Shown piece by piece: positions 44,849 to 54,546 of a stretch of DNA of 64,000 nt (its first letter is position 1; every line of letters starts with the position of its first letter). The notes under the pieces are model-generated. The model ran no database searches, was not told the origin of the DNA, and saw nothing but the letters and a program-made list of their open reading frames with translations. The stretch spans positions 434,001 through 498,000 of the forward strand of contig NZ_JANFLS010000004.1 of NCBI RefSeq assembly GCF_024385465.1. Reading direction: 5' to 3'. This DNA is from Arthrobacter sp. zg-Y844. Lineage in GTDB: Bacteria; Actinomycetota; Actinomycetes; Actinomycetales; Micrococcaceae. The translations under genes and the position numbers were made by a program.

Positions 44849-45949
44849 GTGAACGAACAGCTGGAAAACCTGAACAGACTTCCCCTGCGCGATGATCTGC
44901 GGGGCCTGACCCCGTACGGCGCCCCTCAGCTGGATGTGCCCATCCTGCTGAACGTCAACGAAAATACCCACGGACTTCCAGAGCATGTGCGCCGGGCCAT
45001 TCTGGCCGAGATTGAATCAGTGGTCGCCGGCCTGAACCGATATCCCGACCGCGAATTCACCCTGCTGCGGGAAAACCTGGCCAAATATCTCGGCCACGGA
45101 CTGGCTGCGGAGAATATCTGGGCCGGGAACGGTTCCAACGAGGTTCTCCAGCAGATCCTGCAGGCGTTCGGCGGACCCGGGCGGACGGCCATGAGCTTCC
45201 CGCCCACCTACTCCATGTACCCGCTGCTCGCCAGCGGCACCGGCACCGCGTACGTCACCGGCTCGCGGGAGCGGGACTTCTCCCTGACCCCCGAATCGGC
45301 TGCGGAGCAGATCCGGGCGCAGGCACCCAATATCGTGATCCTGTGCACCCCGAACAATCCCACGGGTACCGCCCTGGAACTGGACGTGATCGAAGCCGCC
45401 TATGAAGCGGGAGAAGCTTCGAACGCCATCGTCGTCGTTGATGAGGCGTATGCAGAGTTTTCCCACGTCGATACCCCCAGTGCGCTGCAGCTGCTCCCTG
45501 GCCGGGAGCGGCTGATTATCTCCCGGACCATGTCGAAGGCCTTCGCACTCGCCGGGGCCCGGATCGGCTACCTTGCCGCAGCGCCGCAGATTGCGGACGC
45601 CCTGCGGCTGGTCCGCCTGCCCTACCACCTCTCCGCCATCACCCAGGCGACGGCGAATGCTGCCCTCACGCACGCCGATGCGCTCCTCTCCAATGTGGAA
45701 GACATCAAGGGCCAGCGGGACCGCATCGTGAAAGAACTGCGTGCGCTCGGACTGGAACCGGCGCCGTCGGACGCCAATTTCGTGCTGTTCAGCGGTATGG
45801 AGAATCCCCGGGCGGTATGGGAAGGCCTGCTCGAAGCCGGGGTCCTCGTCCGTGACATCGGCATCGAGGGCCACCTGAGGGTCACAGCCGGCACCGAAGC
45901 CGAAACCACTGCGTTCCTGACGCGGCTGCGGGAACTGCTCGCTGCCTGA
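44849..45949 (+). CDS. hisC: Histidinol-phosphate aminotransferase
   Basis: A 366-residue PLP enzyme of histidine synthesis. Visible blocks are LLNVNENTHGLP near residue 34, GNGSNEVLQQIL near 92, CTPNNPTGTAL near 168, VVDEAYAEFS near 197 and the PLP lysine in RTMSKAFALAGARIGYL near 228. The GTG at 44849 has no strong Shine-Dalgarno, and a TAAGCT 9 bases upstream could be a -10, so the mRNA may be nearly leaderless. hisD, often first in this operon, is absent here. Confidence 0.95.
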   Translation: MNEQLENLNRLPLRDDLRGLTPYGAPQLDVPILLNVNENTHGLPEHVRRAILAEIESVVAGLNRYPDREFTLLRENLAKYLGHGLAAENIWAGNGSNEVLQQILQAFGGPGRTAMSFPPTYSMYPLLASGTGTAYVTGSRERDFSLTPESAAEQIRAQAPNIVILCTPNNPTGTALELDVIEAAYEAGEASNAIVVVDEAYAEFSHVDTPSALQLLPGRERLIISRTMSKAFALAGARIGYLAAAPQIADALRLVRLPYHLSAITQATANAALTHADALLSNVEDIKGQRDRIVKELRALGLEPAPSDANFVLFSGMENPRAVWEGLLEAGVLVRDIGIEGHLRVTAGTEAETTAFLTRLRELLAA

Positions 45950-46069
45950 GCGGAAGCCGGGTGCCCAGGATGACCCCGGTTTCAGTGAGTCGGGGCGTTC
46001 GGGACTAAACTGATGACCTGCCGGGGCTTTGCCTATTGACCCCGCTTCCAATTTTCGTGAAGGAACCCC

Positions 46070-46687
46070 ATGACTGTGGAGACCGCCACCGGACGCACCG
46101 CCCGCCTTGAGCGGACCACCAGCGAATCGTCTGTCTTCGTCGAGCTGGACCTGGACGGCACCGGCCGCGCCGATATCAGCACCTCGGTGCCGTTCTATGA
46201 CCACATGCTGACGGCGCTGGCCAAGCACTCGCTGATGGACCTCACCGTCCGGGCCACCGGCGACACCCACATCGACGTCCACCACACGGTCGAGGACATC
46301 GCGATCAGCATCGGCGAGGCGCTGAAGACTGCCCTGGGCACCAAGGCCGGCATCCGCCGCTTCGGCGAAGCCACGGTACCCCTGGACGAGGCGCTGGCAA
46401 ACGCCGTCGTCGATATTTCCGGGCGTCCCTACCTGGTGCACTCCGGGGAACCCGCCGGCCAGGAATACCACCTGATCGGCGGACACTTCACCGGATCCCT
46501 GACCCGCCACGTGTTCGAAGCCATCACCCTGCACGCCCAGATCTGCCTTCACATGCGGGTCCTTGGCGGACGCGATCCGCACCACATCGTCGAGGCCCAG
46601 TTCAAGGCCTTCGCCCGCGCCCTGCGTGCAGCCGTCGAATCCGATCCGCGCGTCGAGGGCATCCCCTCCACAAAGGGAGCACTGTGA
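46070..46687 (+). CDS. hisB: Imidazoleglycerol-phosphate dehydratase
   Basis: A 205-residue manganese enzyme. The paired metal-binding motifs are [26 protein letters not shown], the later [29 protein letters not shown] (key parts [10 protein letters not shown]) and [17 protein letters not shown]. The ATG at 46070 has gaagga upstream. The stop overlaps the hisH GTG by four bases, so translation is coupled. Confidence 0.96.
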   Translation: MTVETATGRTARLERTTSESSVFVELDLDGTGRADISTSVPFYDHMLTALAKHSLMDLTVRATGDTHIDVHHTVEDIAISIGEALKTALGTKAGIRRFGEATVPLDEALANAVVDISGRPYLVHSGEPAGQEYHLIGGHFTGSLTRHVFEAITLHAQICLHMRVLGGRDPHHIVEAQFKAFARALRAAVESDPRVEGIPSTKGAL

Positions 46688-47322
46688 GTCCCCGCAACGT
46701 CACTGTCCTGGACTACGGATCCGGCAACATCCGGTCGGCTGTCCGCGCCCTGGAGCACGCCGGCGCCAACGTCACACTCAGCGCCAAGCCTGACGATGTG
46801 CTGAACGCCGATGGGTTGGTGGTGCCCGGTGTTGGAGCCTTCGCGGCGGTAATGCAGGGCCTCAAGGACGTGGACGCGATCCGCATGATCGGGCGCCGCG
46901 TAGCCGGCGGCCGGCCGGTTCTGGGTATCTGCGTAGGCCTGCAGGTCCTCTTTGACGAAGGCGTGGAACACGGTGTCCGGACCAAGGGGATGGGCGAATG
47001 GCCCGGCGTGGTCGAGCGGCTGGCCGCCGACGTCGTACCCCACATGGGCTGGAACACCGTGACTCCGCCCGAAGGATCGGCACTGTTTGAGGGCATCGAG
47101 AACGAGCGGTTCTACTTTGTACACAGCTACGGGGTGCAGAAATGGGACTTCGACGTCACCCAGCCGGCCATGCGCCCGCCGCAGGTGACGTGGGCGGACC
47201 ACGGCGGCCCGTTCATCGCCGCGGTGGAGAACGGCGCCCTGTCGGCCACCCAGTTCCATCCGGAAAAGTCCGGTGACGCCGGTGCGGCGCTGCTGAACAA
47301 CTGGCTGAAGACCCTGGGCTAG
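46684..47322 (+). CDS. hisH: Imidazole glycerol phosphate synthase, glutaminase subunit
   Basis: A 212-residue class I glutamine amidotransferase that supplies ammonia to HisF. The nucleophile cysteine is in [13 protein letters not shown] near residue 83, and the His/Glu of the triad are in [14 protein letters not shown] near residue 196. The N-terminus [14 protein letters not shown] is the family start. It begins with GTG at 46684 overlapping hisB. hisF is not in this window. Confidence 0.96.
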   Translation: MSPRNVTVLDYGSGNIRSAVRALEHAGANVTLSAKPDDVLNADGLVVPGVGAFAAVMQGLKDVDAIRMIGRRVAGGRPVLGICVGLQVLFDEGVEHGVRTKGMGEWPGVVERLAADVVPHMGWNTVTPPEGSALFEGIENERFYFVHSYGVQKWDFDVTQPAMRPPQVTWADHGGPFIAAVENGALSATQFHPEKSGDAGAALLNNWLKTLG

Positions 47323-47330
47323 GCACCGAT

Positions 47331-47489
47331 ATGTGGAGCGTTATCCTCATGGGCCTGGCCGGACTGCTCATCGGCGGTGCGGTCTCCTTCCGCAGCCAGG
47401 GCATGTCCAAAATCATCGTTATCAGTTTCTGGGTCCTGGCCGGAATGGCCCTGCTGGGCGCGTACCTGCTGACCCTCGACCTCTCCTGA
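47331..47489 (+). CDS. 52-residue two-helix membrane protein in the his operon
   Basis: A short frame ATG-TGA between hisH and hisA. The protein ([20 protein letters not shown], a short basic loop RSQGMSK, then [20 protein letters not shown]) would form a two-helix hairpin in the membrane. It starts 8 bases after the hisH stop and ends 22 bases before hisA. The Shine-Dalgarno is weak (ggctaggcacc). Translational coupling and the clean hydrophobic pattern support it as a real gene. Function unknown. Confidence 0.75.
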   Translation: MWSVILMGLAGLLIGGAVSFRSQGMSKIIVISFWVLAGMALLGAYLLTLDLS

Positions 47490-47511
47490 CCCCACCACCG
47501 AAAGCATCCAA

Positions 47512-48261
47512 ATGCCCTTCAGCGAAACCCCTGTCCTTGAACTGCTGCCCGCCGTAGACGTAGCGGACGGCCAAGCCGTGCGACTGGTGCAGGGCGAGGC
47601 GGGCAGCGAGACCAGCTACGGCGATCCGCTGGACGCAGCCCTGGCCTGGCAGAACGACGGCGCCGAATGGGTCCATCTCGTGGACCTCGACGCGGCGTTC
47701 GGGCGCGGCTCGAATCTCGACCTCCTCAGCCGTGTGGTGAAGTCCCTGGACATCAAGGTGGAACTGTCCGGCGGGATCCGGGACGACGAGTCGCTGGAAA
47801 AGGCACTGGAGCTCGGTGCCGCCCGGGTCAATCTGGGAACCGCGGCACTGGAGAACCCGGGGTGGACCGCCAGTGCCATTGCCCGCTACGGCCAGGCCAT
47901 CGCCGTCGGCCTTGACGTGCGCGGCACCACCCTCGCCGCACGCGGCTGGACCCAGGAAGGCGGGGACCTCTGGGAGGTCCTGGCCCGGCTGGAAGAGGCC
48001 GGCTGTGCCCGCTACGTGGTTACCGACGTGACGAAGGACGGCACGCTGCGCGGACCCAACCTGGAACTGCTCCGCGAGGTACTGAAACGCACCGACCGTC
48101 CGGTGGTCGCCTCCGGCGGCATCTCCAGCCTCGATGACCTGGCTGCGCTCCGGGAACTGGTTCCGCTGGGGCTCGAGGGCACCATTGTGGGCAAGGCGCT
48201 CTACGCCGGCGCGTTCACGTTGCCCCAGGCCTTCGACGTCGCCGGGCACCCGGAACGCTAG
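47512..48261 (+). CDS. hisA: HisA / PriA-type phosphoribosyl isomerase
   Basis: A 249-residue half-barrel enzyme. Conserved features are [21 protein letters not shown] with the first catalytic Asp, the [12 protein letters not shown] phosphate loop, [14 protein letters not shown] with the second Asp, and [13 protein letters not shown]. In actinobacteria this protein (PriA) usually also serves as TrpF in tryptophan synthesis. The long [16 protein letters not shown] loop fits PriA, but the dual role cannot be proved here. It follows the 52-residue membrane protein. Confidence 0.94.
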   Translation: MPFSETPVLELLPAVDVADGQAVRLVQGEAGSETSYGDPLDAALAWQNDGAEWVHLVDLDAAFGRGSNLDLLSRVVKSLDIKVELSGGIRDDESLEKALELGAARVNLGTAALENPGWTASAIARYGQAIAVGLDVRGTTLAARGWTQEGGDLWEVLARLEEAGCARYVVTDVTKDGTLRGPNLELLREVLKRTDRPVVASGGISSLDDLAALRELVPLGLEGTIVGKALYAGAFTLPQAFDVAGHPER

Positions 48262-48263
48262 GT

Positions 48264-49112
48264 ATGGCAGCACGCGAACTACCGGGCCACATTGCGGCGG
48301 CCCTTGCCGGCGCCGGCGGCCCCACCGATTCGGCGGGCCGGCCGTGGTCCGGACGGGACCTGGCCGGCGAGGGAAACCCGCTGCACAACTTCGACTCAGA
48401 CAACGGGCAGACCGACGCAGGGTACGCGGCGGCCCTGGCGAAACTGATTGCCGGGAGCGGAAGCGAAGCGGAAGTCGTAGCCTCCCTGGCCACGGCCCGC
48501 GTCTTCGTGCCGATCATCGCCGTGCTGGGGGAGGAAGCCGAGTCCGACCACGGGCTGACCGCGGACAAGCAGGCCGATATGGCGCTTGTGACGCTCAACG
48601 CCCCGGACGGCCGCAAGGCGCTGCCGGTGTTCACCTCGGTGGACGCCTTGGAACACTGGCATCCCGAAGCCCGGCCGGTTGCGGTCTACGCCAACCGTGC
48701 CGCACTCTCCGCCGTCGCCGAAGACGCCCAGCTGCTGGTTATCGACCCGGGAGCCGAGTTCACCTTCGTGGTGCGGCGCCCGGCCATGTGGGCCCTGGCC
48801 CGGCAACAGGAGTGGGTGCCCTCCTATGCCGACGCCGGCCTCGTCGCGGCGGCTGAAGCCGCCGCCGGGCCGGATCCGCGGATCCTGGCCGTCACCCTCC
48901 AACAGGGGCCGGGGACCGCGTCGCGGACCGCCGCCGGTACTCCGGTGGCCGGGGGAGGGGCCGGTCCTGAGCTTAGAATGGTGCTTCAGCTAGCGCCCGG
49001 ACTTGATCCGCAGGACGTTTCTGCCCTGGCGGCCGGACTGCAGCAGCGCCTGACTGCCAACCCCGAGTTTGTTGAGCGCGTGGATTCACTTGACCTGAAG
49101 ATCACGCGCTGA
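48264..49112 (+). CDS. SseB-family protein
   Basis: A 282-residue protein. The N-terminal SseB-like domain (about 40-190) includes VFVPIIAVLGE, DMALVTLNAPDGRKALPVFTSVDALEHWHPEARPVAV (key parts DGRKALPVFTS) and LLVIDPGAEFTF. A C-terminal region resembles the SseB C-terminal fold. It follows hisA by two bases, as in many Arthrobacter-type genomes. The biochemical role is unknown; the family is not an established enzyme here. Confidence 0.85.
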   Translation: MAARELPGHIAAALAGAGGPTDSAGRPWSGRDLAGEGNPLHNFDSDNGQTDAGYAAALAKLIAGSGSEAEVVASLATARVFVPIIAVLGEEAESDHGLTADKQADMALVTLNAPDGRKALPVFTSVDALEHWHPEARPVAVYANRAALSAVAEDAQLLVIDPGAEFTFVVRRPAMWALARQQEWVPSYADAGLVAAAEAAAGPDPRILAVTLQQGPGTASRTAAGTPVAGGGAGPELRMVLQLAPGLDPQDVSALAAGLQQRLTANPEFVERVDSLDLKITR

Positions 49113-49145
49113 CCCGTCCGGCGTAGCCGCCAGAAGAGAACTGCC

Positions 49146-50456
49146 GTGAATTTTGGCCTGTACCGCGAGATGCTGCGGATAGCTCCTATCCGCCGTGTCC
49201 TGCTCATCGGGATGATCGCCCGTTTCCCGCATTCCGCCGCCGGCGTGCTGCTGACCCTGCACGTGGTCAACACCATGGACAAGGGCTACGCGGCCGCCGG
49301 CGCGGTAGCCGCCGTCGTCACCATCGGCATCGCAGTGGGTGCCCCCTGGCGAGGCCGCCGCGTGGACACCGTGGGCCTGAGGCGTGCCCTGATTCCCTCG
49401 GTTATTGCCGAGGCTGTCATCTGGAGCCTTGCTCCGCACGCCAGCTTCGAATGGCTGCTGGTCCTGGCGCTGATCGGCGGCGTGTTCACGCTTCCGGTCT
49501 TCAGCGTGGTGCGGCAGTCGCTGGGCGTCCTGGCCACCGGCGAACAGCGGCGCACCGCCTTTGCCCTGGATTCCATCGCCACCGAGCTTATTTTCATGAT
49601 GGGCCCTGCCCTGGGCGCGGTAATAGCAACGCGCTCGTCCGTCATCGGACTGACCGCAGTCGGGGTCTCCGCCGCCGTAGCGGGACTGCTGCTGATCTGG
49701 TTCAACCCGCCCACCCGGACCGCGGAACCCCGGAATGCCGTGACCGCCGCAGACGAGCAGGATGCCGCCGCGGCCGCCGCGGTCGCCGTGGCCCCGGCAA
49801 ACGTGCAGGAAGCACCGATGGAGCTCACCGGTGCGGGGCTGCCGGACGGGCCGCAGAACCTGTTCGGCAGGCTGCGAAACGGCCTCGCGGGGAACTTCGG
49901 CTGGTTCACCCCGAGCGTGGCCGTGGTCTTTGCCGTCGCCGTCGGCGCCGGCCTGCTGCTGTCGAGCACCGACGTCGGCATGGTGGCGCTGGTGGAAGCA
50001 GGCGGAAACCCGTCAGAGGTCGGCATCGTGTTCGTGGCGTGGTGCGCAGCCTCCGCTGTCGGCGGGATTCTCTACGGTGCCATGAACCGGCGGATCTCAC
50101 CGATGCTGCTTCTGCTGGCCATGGCTGTCCTGACCATGCCGATGACTTTCGCCACCAGCACCCTCAGCCTGGCGCTGCTTTCCATCCCCGCGGGCCTGCT
50201 CTGCGCGCCGGTGCTGTCCTCGGCATCCGAGCGGGTTGCCGACCTCGTGTCGGAGGAACGGCGGGGTGAAGCGATGGGCTGGTACGGCTCGTCAATGACC
50301 GCCGGCACCGCACTGGGCGCGCCGGTGGCAGGCCTGGCCATCGACGTCATAGGCCCCTGGTCCGGCTTCCTGATGGCCGGCGGCGCCGCATCGGTGCTGG
50401 TGCTGGTGACGCTTACGGTCCGATGGTTCGCCCGGCGCACGGCTCCGGTCAGCTAG
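49146..50456 (+). CDS. MFS transporter
   Basis: A 436-residue major-facilitator protein with twelve predicted membrane helices split by an Ala-rich central loop (about residues 195-240). The N-terminal RIAPIRRVLLIGMIARFPHSAAGV resembles uncharacterised actinobacterial MFS proteins close to the his locus. The substrate cannot be inferred. It begins with GTG at 49146, 33 bases after the SseB-like gene, and is probably the last gene of that unit. Confidence 0.87.
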   Translation: MNFGLYREMLRIAPIRRVLLIGMIARFPHSAAGVLLTLHVVNTMDKGYAAAGAVAAVVTIGIAVGAPWRGRRVDTVGLRRALIPSVIAEAVIWSLAPHASFEWLLVLALIGGVFTLPVFSVVRQSLGVLATGEQRRTAFALDSIATELIFMMGPALGAVIATRSSVIGLTAVGVSAAVAGLLLIWFNPPTRTAEPRNAVTAADEQDAAAAAAVAVAPANVQEAPMELTGAGLPDGPQNLFGRLRNGLAGNFGWFTPSVAVVFAVAVGAGLLLSSTDVGMVALVEAGGNPSEVGIVFVAWCAASAVGGILYGAMNRRISPMLLLLAMAVLTMPMTFATSTLSLALLSIPAGLLCAPVLSSASERVADLVSEERRGEAMGWYGSSMTAGTALGAPVAGLAIDVIGPWSGFLMAGGAASVLVLVTLTVRWFARRTAPVS

Positions 50457-50469
50457 CTTCCGGGCACGA

Positions 50470-50535
50470 AAAAGCCCGAAGAGCCTGCCGCGGATTCCGC
50501 GGTACCGGCAGCTGCCGGCATCAGGCCCTTCGGGC
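50470..50535 (-). terminator. Terminator for the DUF1844 gene (compound hairpin)
   Basis: GCCCGAAG (50474-50481) pairs with CTTCGGGC (50528-50535), with nested CCGCGG and GCCGGC palindromes. The A-run at 50469-50473 gives a T-run on the minus strand. Confidence 0.75.
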
Positions 50536-50564
50536 ATTCAATGGTGTGGGGGAGGAGGGGAGTC

Positions 50565-50993
50565 CTAGCTGACGGGACCGGTGAACTTTTCGCCCGGACC
50601 CTTGCCCGGGGCATCCTGGATAACGGAGGCTTCCCGGAAGGCCAGCTGCAGGGAACGCAGTCCATCGCGCAACGGACCGGCATGCTGGCTGCCGATCTCC
50701 GGAGCGGCGGCGGTGACGAAACCGGCAAGGGCGGTAATCAGCTTGCGGGCCTCGTCCAGGTCCTTGAGCTCCTCGGCGTCATCGCCTTCGGCCAGGCCGC
50801 ACTTCACGGCTGCTGCGCTCATCAGGTGCACGGCCGCCGTCGTAATGACTTCGATGGCCGGCACCTCGGCGATGTCGCGCATCTGCTCGACGACTTCCTG
50901 CTGTGCTGCTGCCGCAGATTCGGACTCTGCTGATGTTCCCGGGAAGGAGTGGCGGGTTGCCTCGCCTGCCGGATTGCTCTGTGGGGTACTCAT
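50565..50993 (-). CDS. DUF1844 family protein
   Basis: A 142-residue protein. The DUF1844 core (about 30-110) includes [30 protein letters not shown] and the [16 protein letters not shown] helix. The first 30 residues are polar and the C-terminus is Gly/Pro-rich. The family has no known function; it regularly stands divergent from infC in actinobacteria, as here. The ATG at 50993 was chosen because conserved sequence follows; the frame is open to 51101. Confidence 0.9.
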   Translation of the reverse strand: MSTPQSNPAGEATRHSFPGTSAESESAAAAQQEVVEQMRDIAEVPAIEVITTAAVHLMSAAAVKCGLAEGDDAEELKDLDEARKLITALAGFVTAAAPEIGSQHAGPLRDGLRSLQLAFREASVIQDAPGKGPGEKFTGPVS

Positions 50994-51341
50994 ACTGGTA
51001 AGCTTGTCACAGACCGACTGGTTGTCGTTACTTTCAATGCCCATCACGGGCAGGATGAAAATCACACTTTCCTCCTGGAAGCCTACGGCGCCGGTATGCA
51101 AGCGGAGACCCCTCCCACCCGCGTCAGCCTGACCGCCCTCGTTGGCGGCAGAGTTGCCGGGTTCAGGTCGGCCCCGGACGGGCTGCAGTATTACTGCGGT
51201 TTATTCCGGGAGCTAACTGCCTTCGAACTGGCTTCGGAGCAGTTGCTGCCGACCCCCTACAGGGCCTTCGATTGCGCTTGCAATTGGAGGCCTTCTTCAT
51301 TTGCAGGCGGTAGCCGTTTTGAAGAGCACAGGAGCTGCAAC
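50994..51341. other. DUF1844-infC intergenic region (348 bases)
   Basis: No gene is supported. It must hold the divergent promoters and the infC leader. A CAGTATTACTG palindrome (51186-51196) is visible. I could not identify a convincing -35/-10 pair or a known leader structure. Confidence 0.5.
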
Positions 51342-52406
51342 ATTAGCGAGCCAAGAATCAATGATCGGATCCGCGTCCCCGAGGTGCGGCTGGTAGGTCC
51401 GGCAGGTGAGCAGGTCGGAGTGGTCCGGATTGAGGACGCGCTTCGTCTGGCTGCCGAGTCTGACCTGGATCTTGTTGAGGTAGCACCGCAGGCCAAGCCT
51501 CCGGTGTGCAAACTAATGGACTTCGGCAAGTACAAGTACGAAGCCGCCGTCAAGGCACGCGAAGCCCGGAAGAACCAGACGAACACCGTTCTGAAGGAAA
51601 TCCGCTTCCGCCTGAAAATCGACACCCACGACTACGAAACCAAGCGCGGACACGCCATGCGCTTCCTGGCCGCCGGTGACAAGGTCAAGGCCATGATCCA
51701 GTTCCGTGGACGTGAACAGCAGCGCCCGGAAATGGGCATGAAGCTGCTGAACAAGTTCGCTGAGGATGTTGCCGAGGTGGGTGTGGTTGAGTCCACCCCG
51801 CGTATTGACGGCCGCAACATGGTTATGGTCATTGGACCGGTGAAGAACAAGGCCGAGGCCAAGGCCGAAGCGCGACGGGCTACCCAGCGCGCCGACGCCA
51901 AGGCAGCGAACGAGGCAGTTCGAAACGGGGAGGCACCCGAACGGGTGAACACCTCGGAGAAGGCTGCTCCCATGACGCAGAGCCTCGCGGACCTGCTTCC
52001 GGACGGACTGCGTTTGGGTTCCTCCGCTGAAGCTGCCGACAAGGCCCGCGCCGAGCAGGAGCAGGCTGAAAAGGAACAGGCCGCAAAGCGGGCCAGGGCT
52101 GCAGCTGCCGAAAAGGCTGCAACCGAGGCACGCCGTGTGGCTGCAGCCAGCAAGCCGGCCGCAGCGCCTGCCGCTGAAGCTGCCGCTCCCGCCGCTCCCG
52201 CCGCTCCGGCGGAGCCCGCGAAGCCGGCAGAAGCAGCGAAGCCTGCCGCAGCGCCTAAGCCTGCAGCGGTTCCGAAGCCGACGGCGGCAAAGCCTGCGCC
52301 CAAGCCTGCAGCCCGGCCCAAGCCTGCCGCAGCACCGAAGCCTGCCGGCAAGCCGTCCTCCTCGCGGGGGACCACCGGCCAGAACAAGCCCGGAACTGCA
52401 GAGTAG
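51342..52406 (+). CDS. infC: Translation initiation factor IF-3, ATT start, long C-terminal tail
   Basis: A 354-residue protein. The IF-3 N-domain (1-75) begins [18 protein letters not shown], where the first codon ATT is read as Met. The C-domain (80-170) contains [24 protein letters not shown] (key parts [10 protein letters not shown]). Residues 175-354 form an Ala/Lys/Glu then Ala/Pro/Lys-rich tail; ordinary IF-3 has about 180 residues. The ATT at 51342 has aggag at 51330-51334, and no ATG/GTG/TTG gives the family N-terminus. Rare AUU-type starts allow IF-3 to repress its own translation. Confidence 0.93.
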   Translation: MSEPRINDRIRVPEVRLVGPAGEQVGVVRIEDALRLAAESDLDLVEVAPQAKPPVCKLMDFGKYKYEAAVKAREARKNQTNTVLKEIRFRLKIDTHDYETKRGHAMRFLAAGDKVKAMIQFRGREQQRPEMGMKLLNKFAEDVAEVGVVESTPRIDGRNMVMVIGPVKNKAEAKAEARRATQRADAKAANEAVRNGEAPERVNTSEKAAPMTQSLADLLPDGLRLGSSAEAADKARAEQEQAEKEQAAKRARAAAAEKAATEARRVAAASKPAAAPAAEAAAPAAPAAPAEPAKPAEAAKPAAAPKPAAVPKPTAAKPAPKPAARPKPAAAPKPAGKPSSSRGTTGQNKPGTAE

Positions 52407-52474
52407 TTTCACTGCACTGCGCCTCGTTCCGGCGTCCAGTAATAAGCCCTGGCACCCGCAAGGTGTCCGAAGCC

Positions 52475-52492
52475 CCGCGGGCCTGCCCGCGG
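52475..52492 (+). other. Hairpin before rpmI
   Basis: CCGCGGG-CCTG-CCCGCGG, ending 8 bases before the rpmI Shine-Dalgarno. It could modulate L35/L20 translation or mark processing. Confidence 0.45.
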
Positions 52493-52515
52493 AAACCTAA
52501 AGGAGATCGGTAGAC

Positions 52516-52710
52516 ATGCCGAAGATGAAGACCCACAGTGGCGCCAAGAAGCGCTTCAAGCTGACCGGTACCGGCAAGCTCAAGCGCCAGCAGGCTAACC
52601 GCCGCCACTACCTGGAGCACAAGCCCTCCACGCTGACCCGCCGCCTCGCCAACGACAAGCTCGTGGCACCGGCGGACGCCAAGGTCATCAAGAAGATGCT
52701 CGGCATCTAG
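52516..52710 (+). CDS. rpmI: 50S ribosomal protein L35
   Basis: A 64-residue basic protein, [20 protein letters not shown] onward, with the typical [10 protein letters not shown] and [12 protein letters not shown] ends. It is a late-assembly 50S protein. A strong aaaggagat (52499-52507) precedes the ATG at 52516. The operon order infC-rpmI-rplT is universal. Confidence 0.98.
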   Translation: MPKMKTHSGAKKRFKLTGTGKLKRQQANRRHYLEHKPSTLTRRLANDKLVAPADAKVIKKMLGI

Positions 52711-52829
52711 CCAGTCCCCGATAGCCGTCCCGTCCGGGCCGGCATCACCCATCAAGCTTTCCCCGCCTGGGATCAACAGGTGCAGAGACTTTTTTGAAGT
52801 CGGGGAGATTTACCAAAAGGAGTACGCAC

Positions 52830-53483
52830 GTGGCACGTGTGAAGCGGGCGCTTAACGCCCACAAGAAGCGTCGGGTTATTCTCGAGCGCGCCAAGGGTTA
52901 CCGCGGACAGCGTTCGCGCCTGGTCCGTAAGGCCAAAGAGCAGCTGCTGCACTCGTTTGTGTACAGCTACGGTGACCGCCGCAAGCGTAAGGGCGACTTC
53001 CGCCGCCTGTGGATCCAGCGCATCAACGCTGCTTCCCGCGCCAACGGCCTGACCTACAACCGCCTGATCCAGGGCCTGAAGCTGGCCGAGATCCAGGTTG
53101 ACCGCCGCATGCTGGCCGAACTGGCCGTCAATGACGCTGCTGCCTTCGCCGCACTGGTCCAGCTCGCCAAGGACGCACTGCCGTCCGACACCTCCGCTCC
53201 GGCCGTCGCGGCCGCTCCGGTTGCCAAGGCTGCCGCTCCCGCCGCCGCCGAAAAGCCGGCTGCTGCCGTTGCCTCCGCTCAGGGCGGCTTCAAGGCTTCC
53301 GAGGGCGACGCCCCGGAAGGCTTCGTTATCAAGGGCAACCTGGGTTCGGGCAAGTACCACGTCCCGGGTTCCACCTGGTACGAGCAGACCGTTGCCGAGT
53401 ACTGGTTCAACTCCGTTGAAGCAGCCAAGGCTGCAGGCCTGGAGCCCGCTGGCGGAGAATCCCGCCAGAAGTTCCAGGGCTAA
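52830..53483 (+). CDS. rplT: 50S ribosomal protein L20 with extra C-terminal domain
   Basis: A 217-residue protein. Residues 1-118 are a complete L20 ([58 protein letters not shown]). Ordinary L20 ends near residue 120. Here an Ala/Pro linker (120-150) is followed by a compact module (about 160-217) with [38 protein letters not shown]. This KGN..S..YH.P.S.WY......WF pattern resembles a small domain also seen on other actinobacterial proteins. The GTG at 52830 with aaaaggagt is the L20 family start. L20 is essential for early 50S assembly. Confidence 0.96.
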   Translation: MARVKRALNAHKKRRVILERAKGYRGQRSRLVRKAKEQLLHSFVYSYGDRRKRKGDFRRLWIQRINAASRANGLTYNRLIQGLKLAEIQVDRRMLAELAVNDAAAFAALVQLAKDALPSDTSAPAVAAAPVAKAAAPAAAEKPAAAVASAQGGFKASEGDAPEGFVIKGNLGSGKYHVPGSTWYEQTVAEYWFNSVEAAKAAGLEPAGGESRQKFQG

Positions 53484-53501
53484 GTCGGTTCCTAAAAGCC
53501 G

Positions 53502-54437
53502 ATGAACCTTGAAGGGCGCCCGCAGGCACCGCTTATGTCCAACCCCCGAGCCGATCGGGTCCGTGATGTAGCGAAGCTTGCCGGGCGCTCTTCGCGCTTA
53601 AAATCCGGCCGTTTCCTGGCCGAAGGGCCGCAGGCCGTGCGGGAGGCGCTTTCCGCGCACCGTGCGGCCGCGGTCGACGGCGGCCCCGCCGTCGTCCACG
53701 AGGTCTATGCCACCGAGGCCTGCCTGGACCGGCTGCCCGATCTGGCCGATCTGGCCTCCGGCGTGACGCTCCGCCTGGCCACCGATGAAGTCCTGGCCGC
53801 CATGGCCGACACCGTTTCCCCGCAGGGCATCGTGGCGGTCTGCCACACCTCCACCGCCACTCTCGAGGAAGTCCTCGCCTCAGGGGCGAAGCTCGTCGCC
53901 GTGTTGTGCGAGGTGCGGGATCCGGGCAATGCGGGCACCGTGCTGCGCGCAGCGGATTCCGCCGGCGCCGACGCCGTAGTGCTCACGGCGTCCAGCGTGG
54001 ACATCTACAACCCCAAAGCGGTGCGTTCCACCGCCGGGTCGCTCTTCCACCTGCCGGTGGTTACCGGCGCCGACTTCGCCGATGTCATGCACGCCCTGCA
54101 TACCGCAGGCGTCACGGTCCTGGCGGCCGACGGCTACGGCAACGTCAACCTGGACCGGCTGCAGGACCTCAGCGCTGTGCGCCGCTTCGGCGGTGCCTCG
54201 GAGACCGGCAGTTCCCGCCCCGACGGGGCGGACGGATCCGCAGAGGCCGCCCTTCCGCAGCTCGAGCTGCCCACAGCGTGGCTGTTCGGTAACGAAGCCC
54301 AGGGCCTGTCCGATGCAGAGTTGGCCGCAGCCGACCACCGCGTGGCCGTCCCGCTTTACGGCCGGGCCGAGAGCCTGAACGTCGGCACGGCCGCAACTGT
54401 GTGCCTTTACGCCTCCGCACGCGCCCAGAACGGGTAA
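53502..54437 (+). CDS. SpoU/TrmH-family RNA 2'-O-methyltransferase
   Basis: A 311-residue SPOUT methyltransferase. The N-terminal substrate-binding domain (KLAGRSSRLKSGRFLAEGPQAVREAL, key parts RFLAEGPQAV) leads to the knotted SAM domain with CEVRDPGNAGTVLRAADSAGAD, the VFRSTAGSLF-like VRSTAGSLFHLPV and LFGNEAQGLS ... SLNVGTAATVCLY. A 35-residue polar insert interrupts the SAM domain near residue 230. rRNA 2'-O-methylation is likely; the site is unknown. The ATG at 53502 is 18 bases after rplT; an ATG at 53535 is also possible. Confidence 0.92.
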   Translation: MNLEGRPQAPLMSNPRADRVRDVAKLAGRSSRLKSGRFLAEGPQAVREALSAHRAAAVDGGPAVVHEVYATEACLDRLPDLADLASGVTLRLATDEVLAAMADTVSPQGIVAVCHTSTATLEEVLASGAKLVAVLCEVRDPGNAGTVLRAADSAGADAVVLTASSVDIYNPKAVRSTAGSLFHLPVVTGADFADVMHALHTAGVTVLAADGYGNVNLDRLQDLSAVRRFGGASETGSSRPDGADGSAEAALPQLELPTAWLFGNEAQGLSDAELAAADHRVAVPLYGRAESLNVGTAATVCLYASARAQNG

Positions 54438-54546
54438 CCCGCAGGTTCTGCCCGCAGACCGCGCTGACAGCAAACCGGCCAGGAAATCGCCGACGGCATC
54501 AACGCAGCGGAAGCACGGATCCGTGCCGCTGTACCGATCGCTACCG

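Noticed and set aside
51000-51341. L20-type ribosomal leader or attenuator before infC
   Set aside because: I found no stem-loop plus T-run and no recognisable L20-binding motif by eye.
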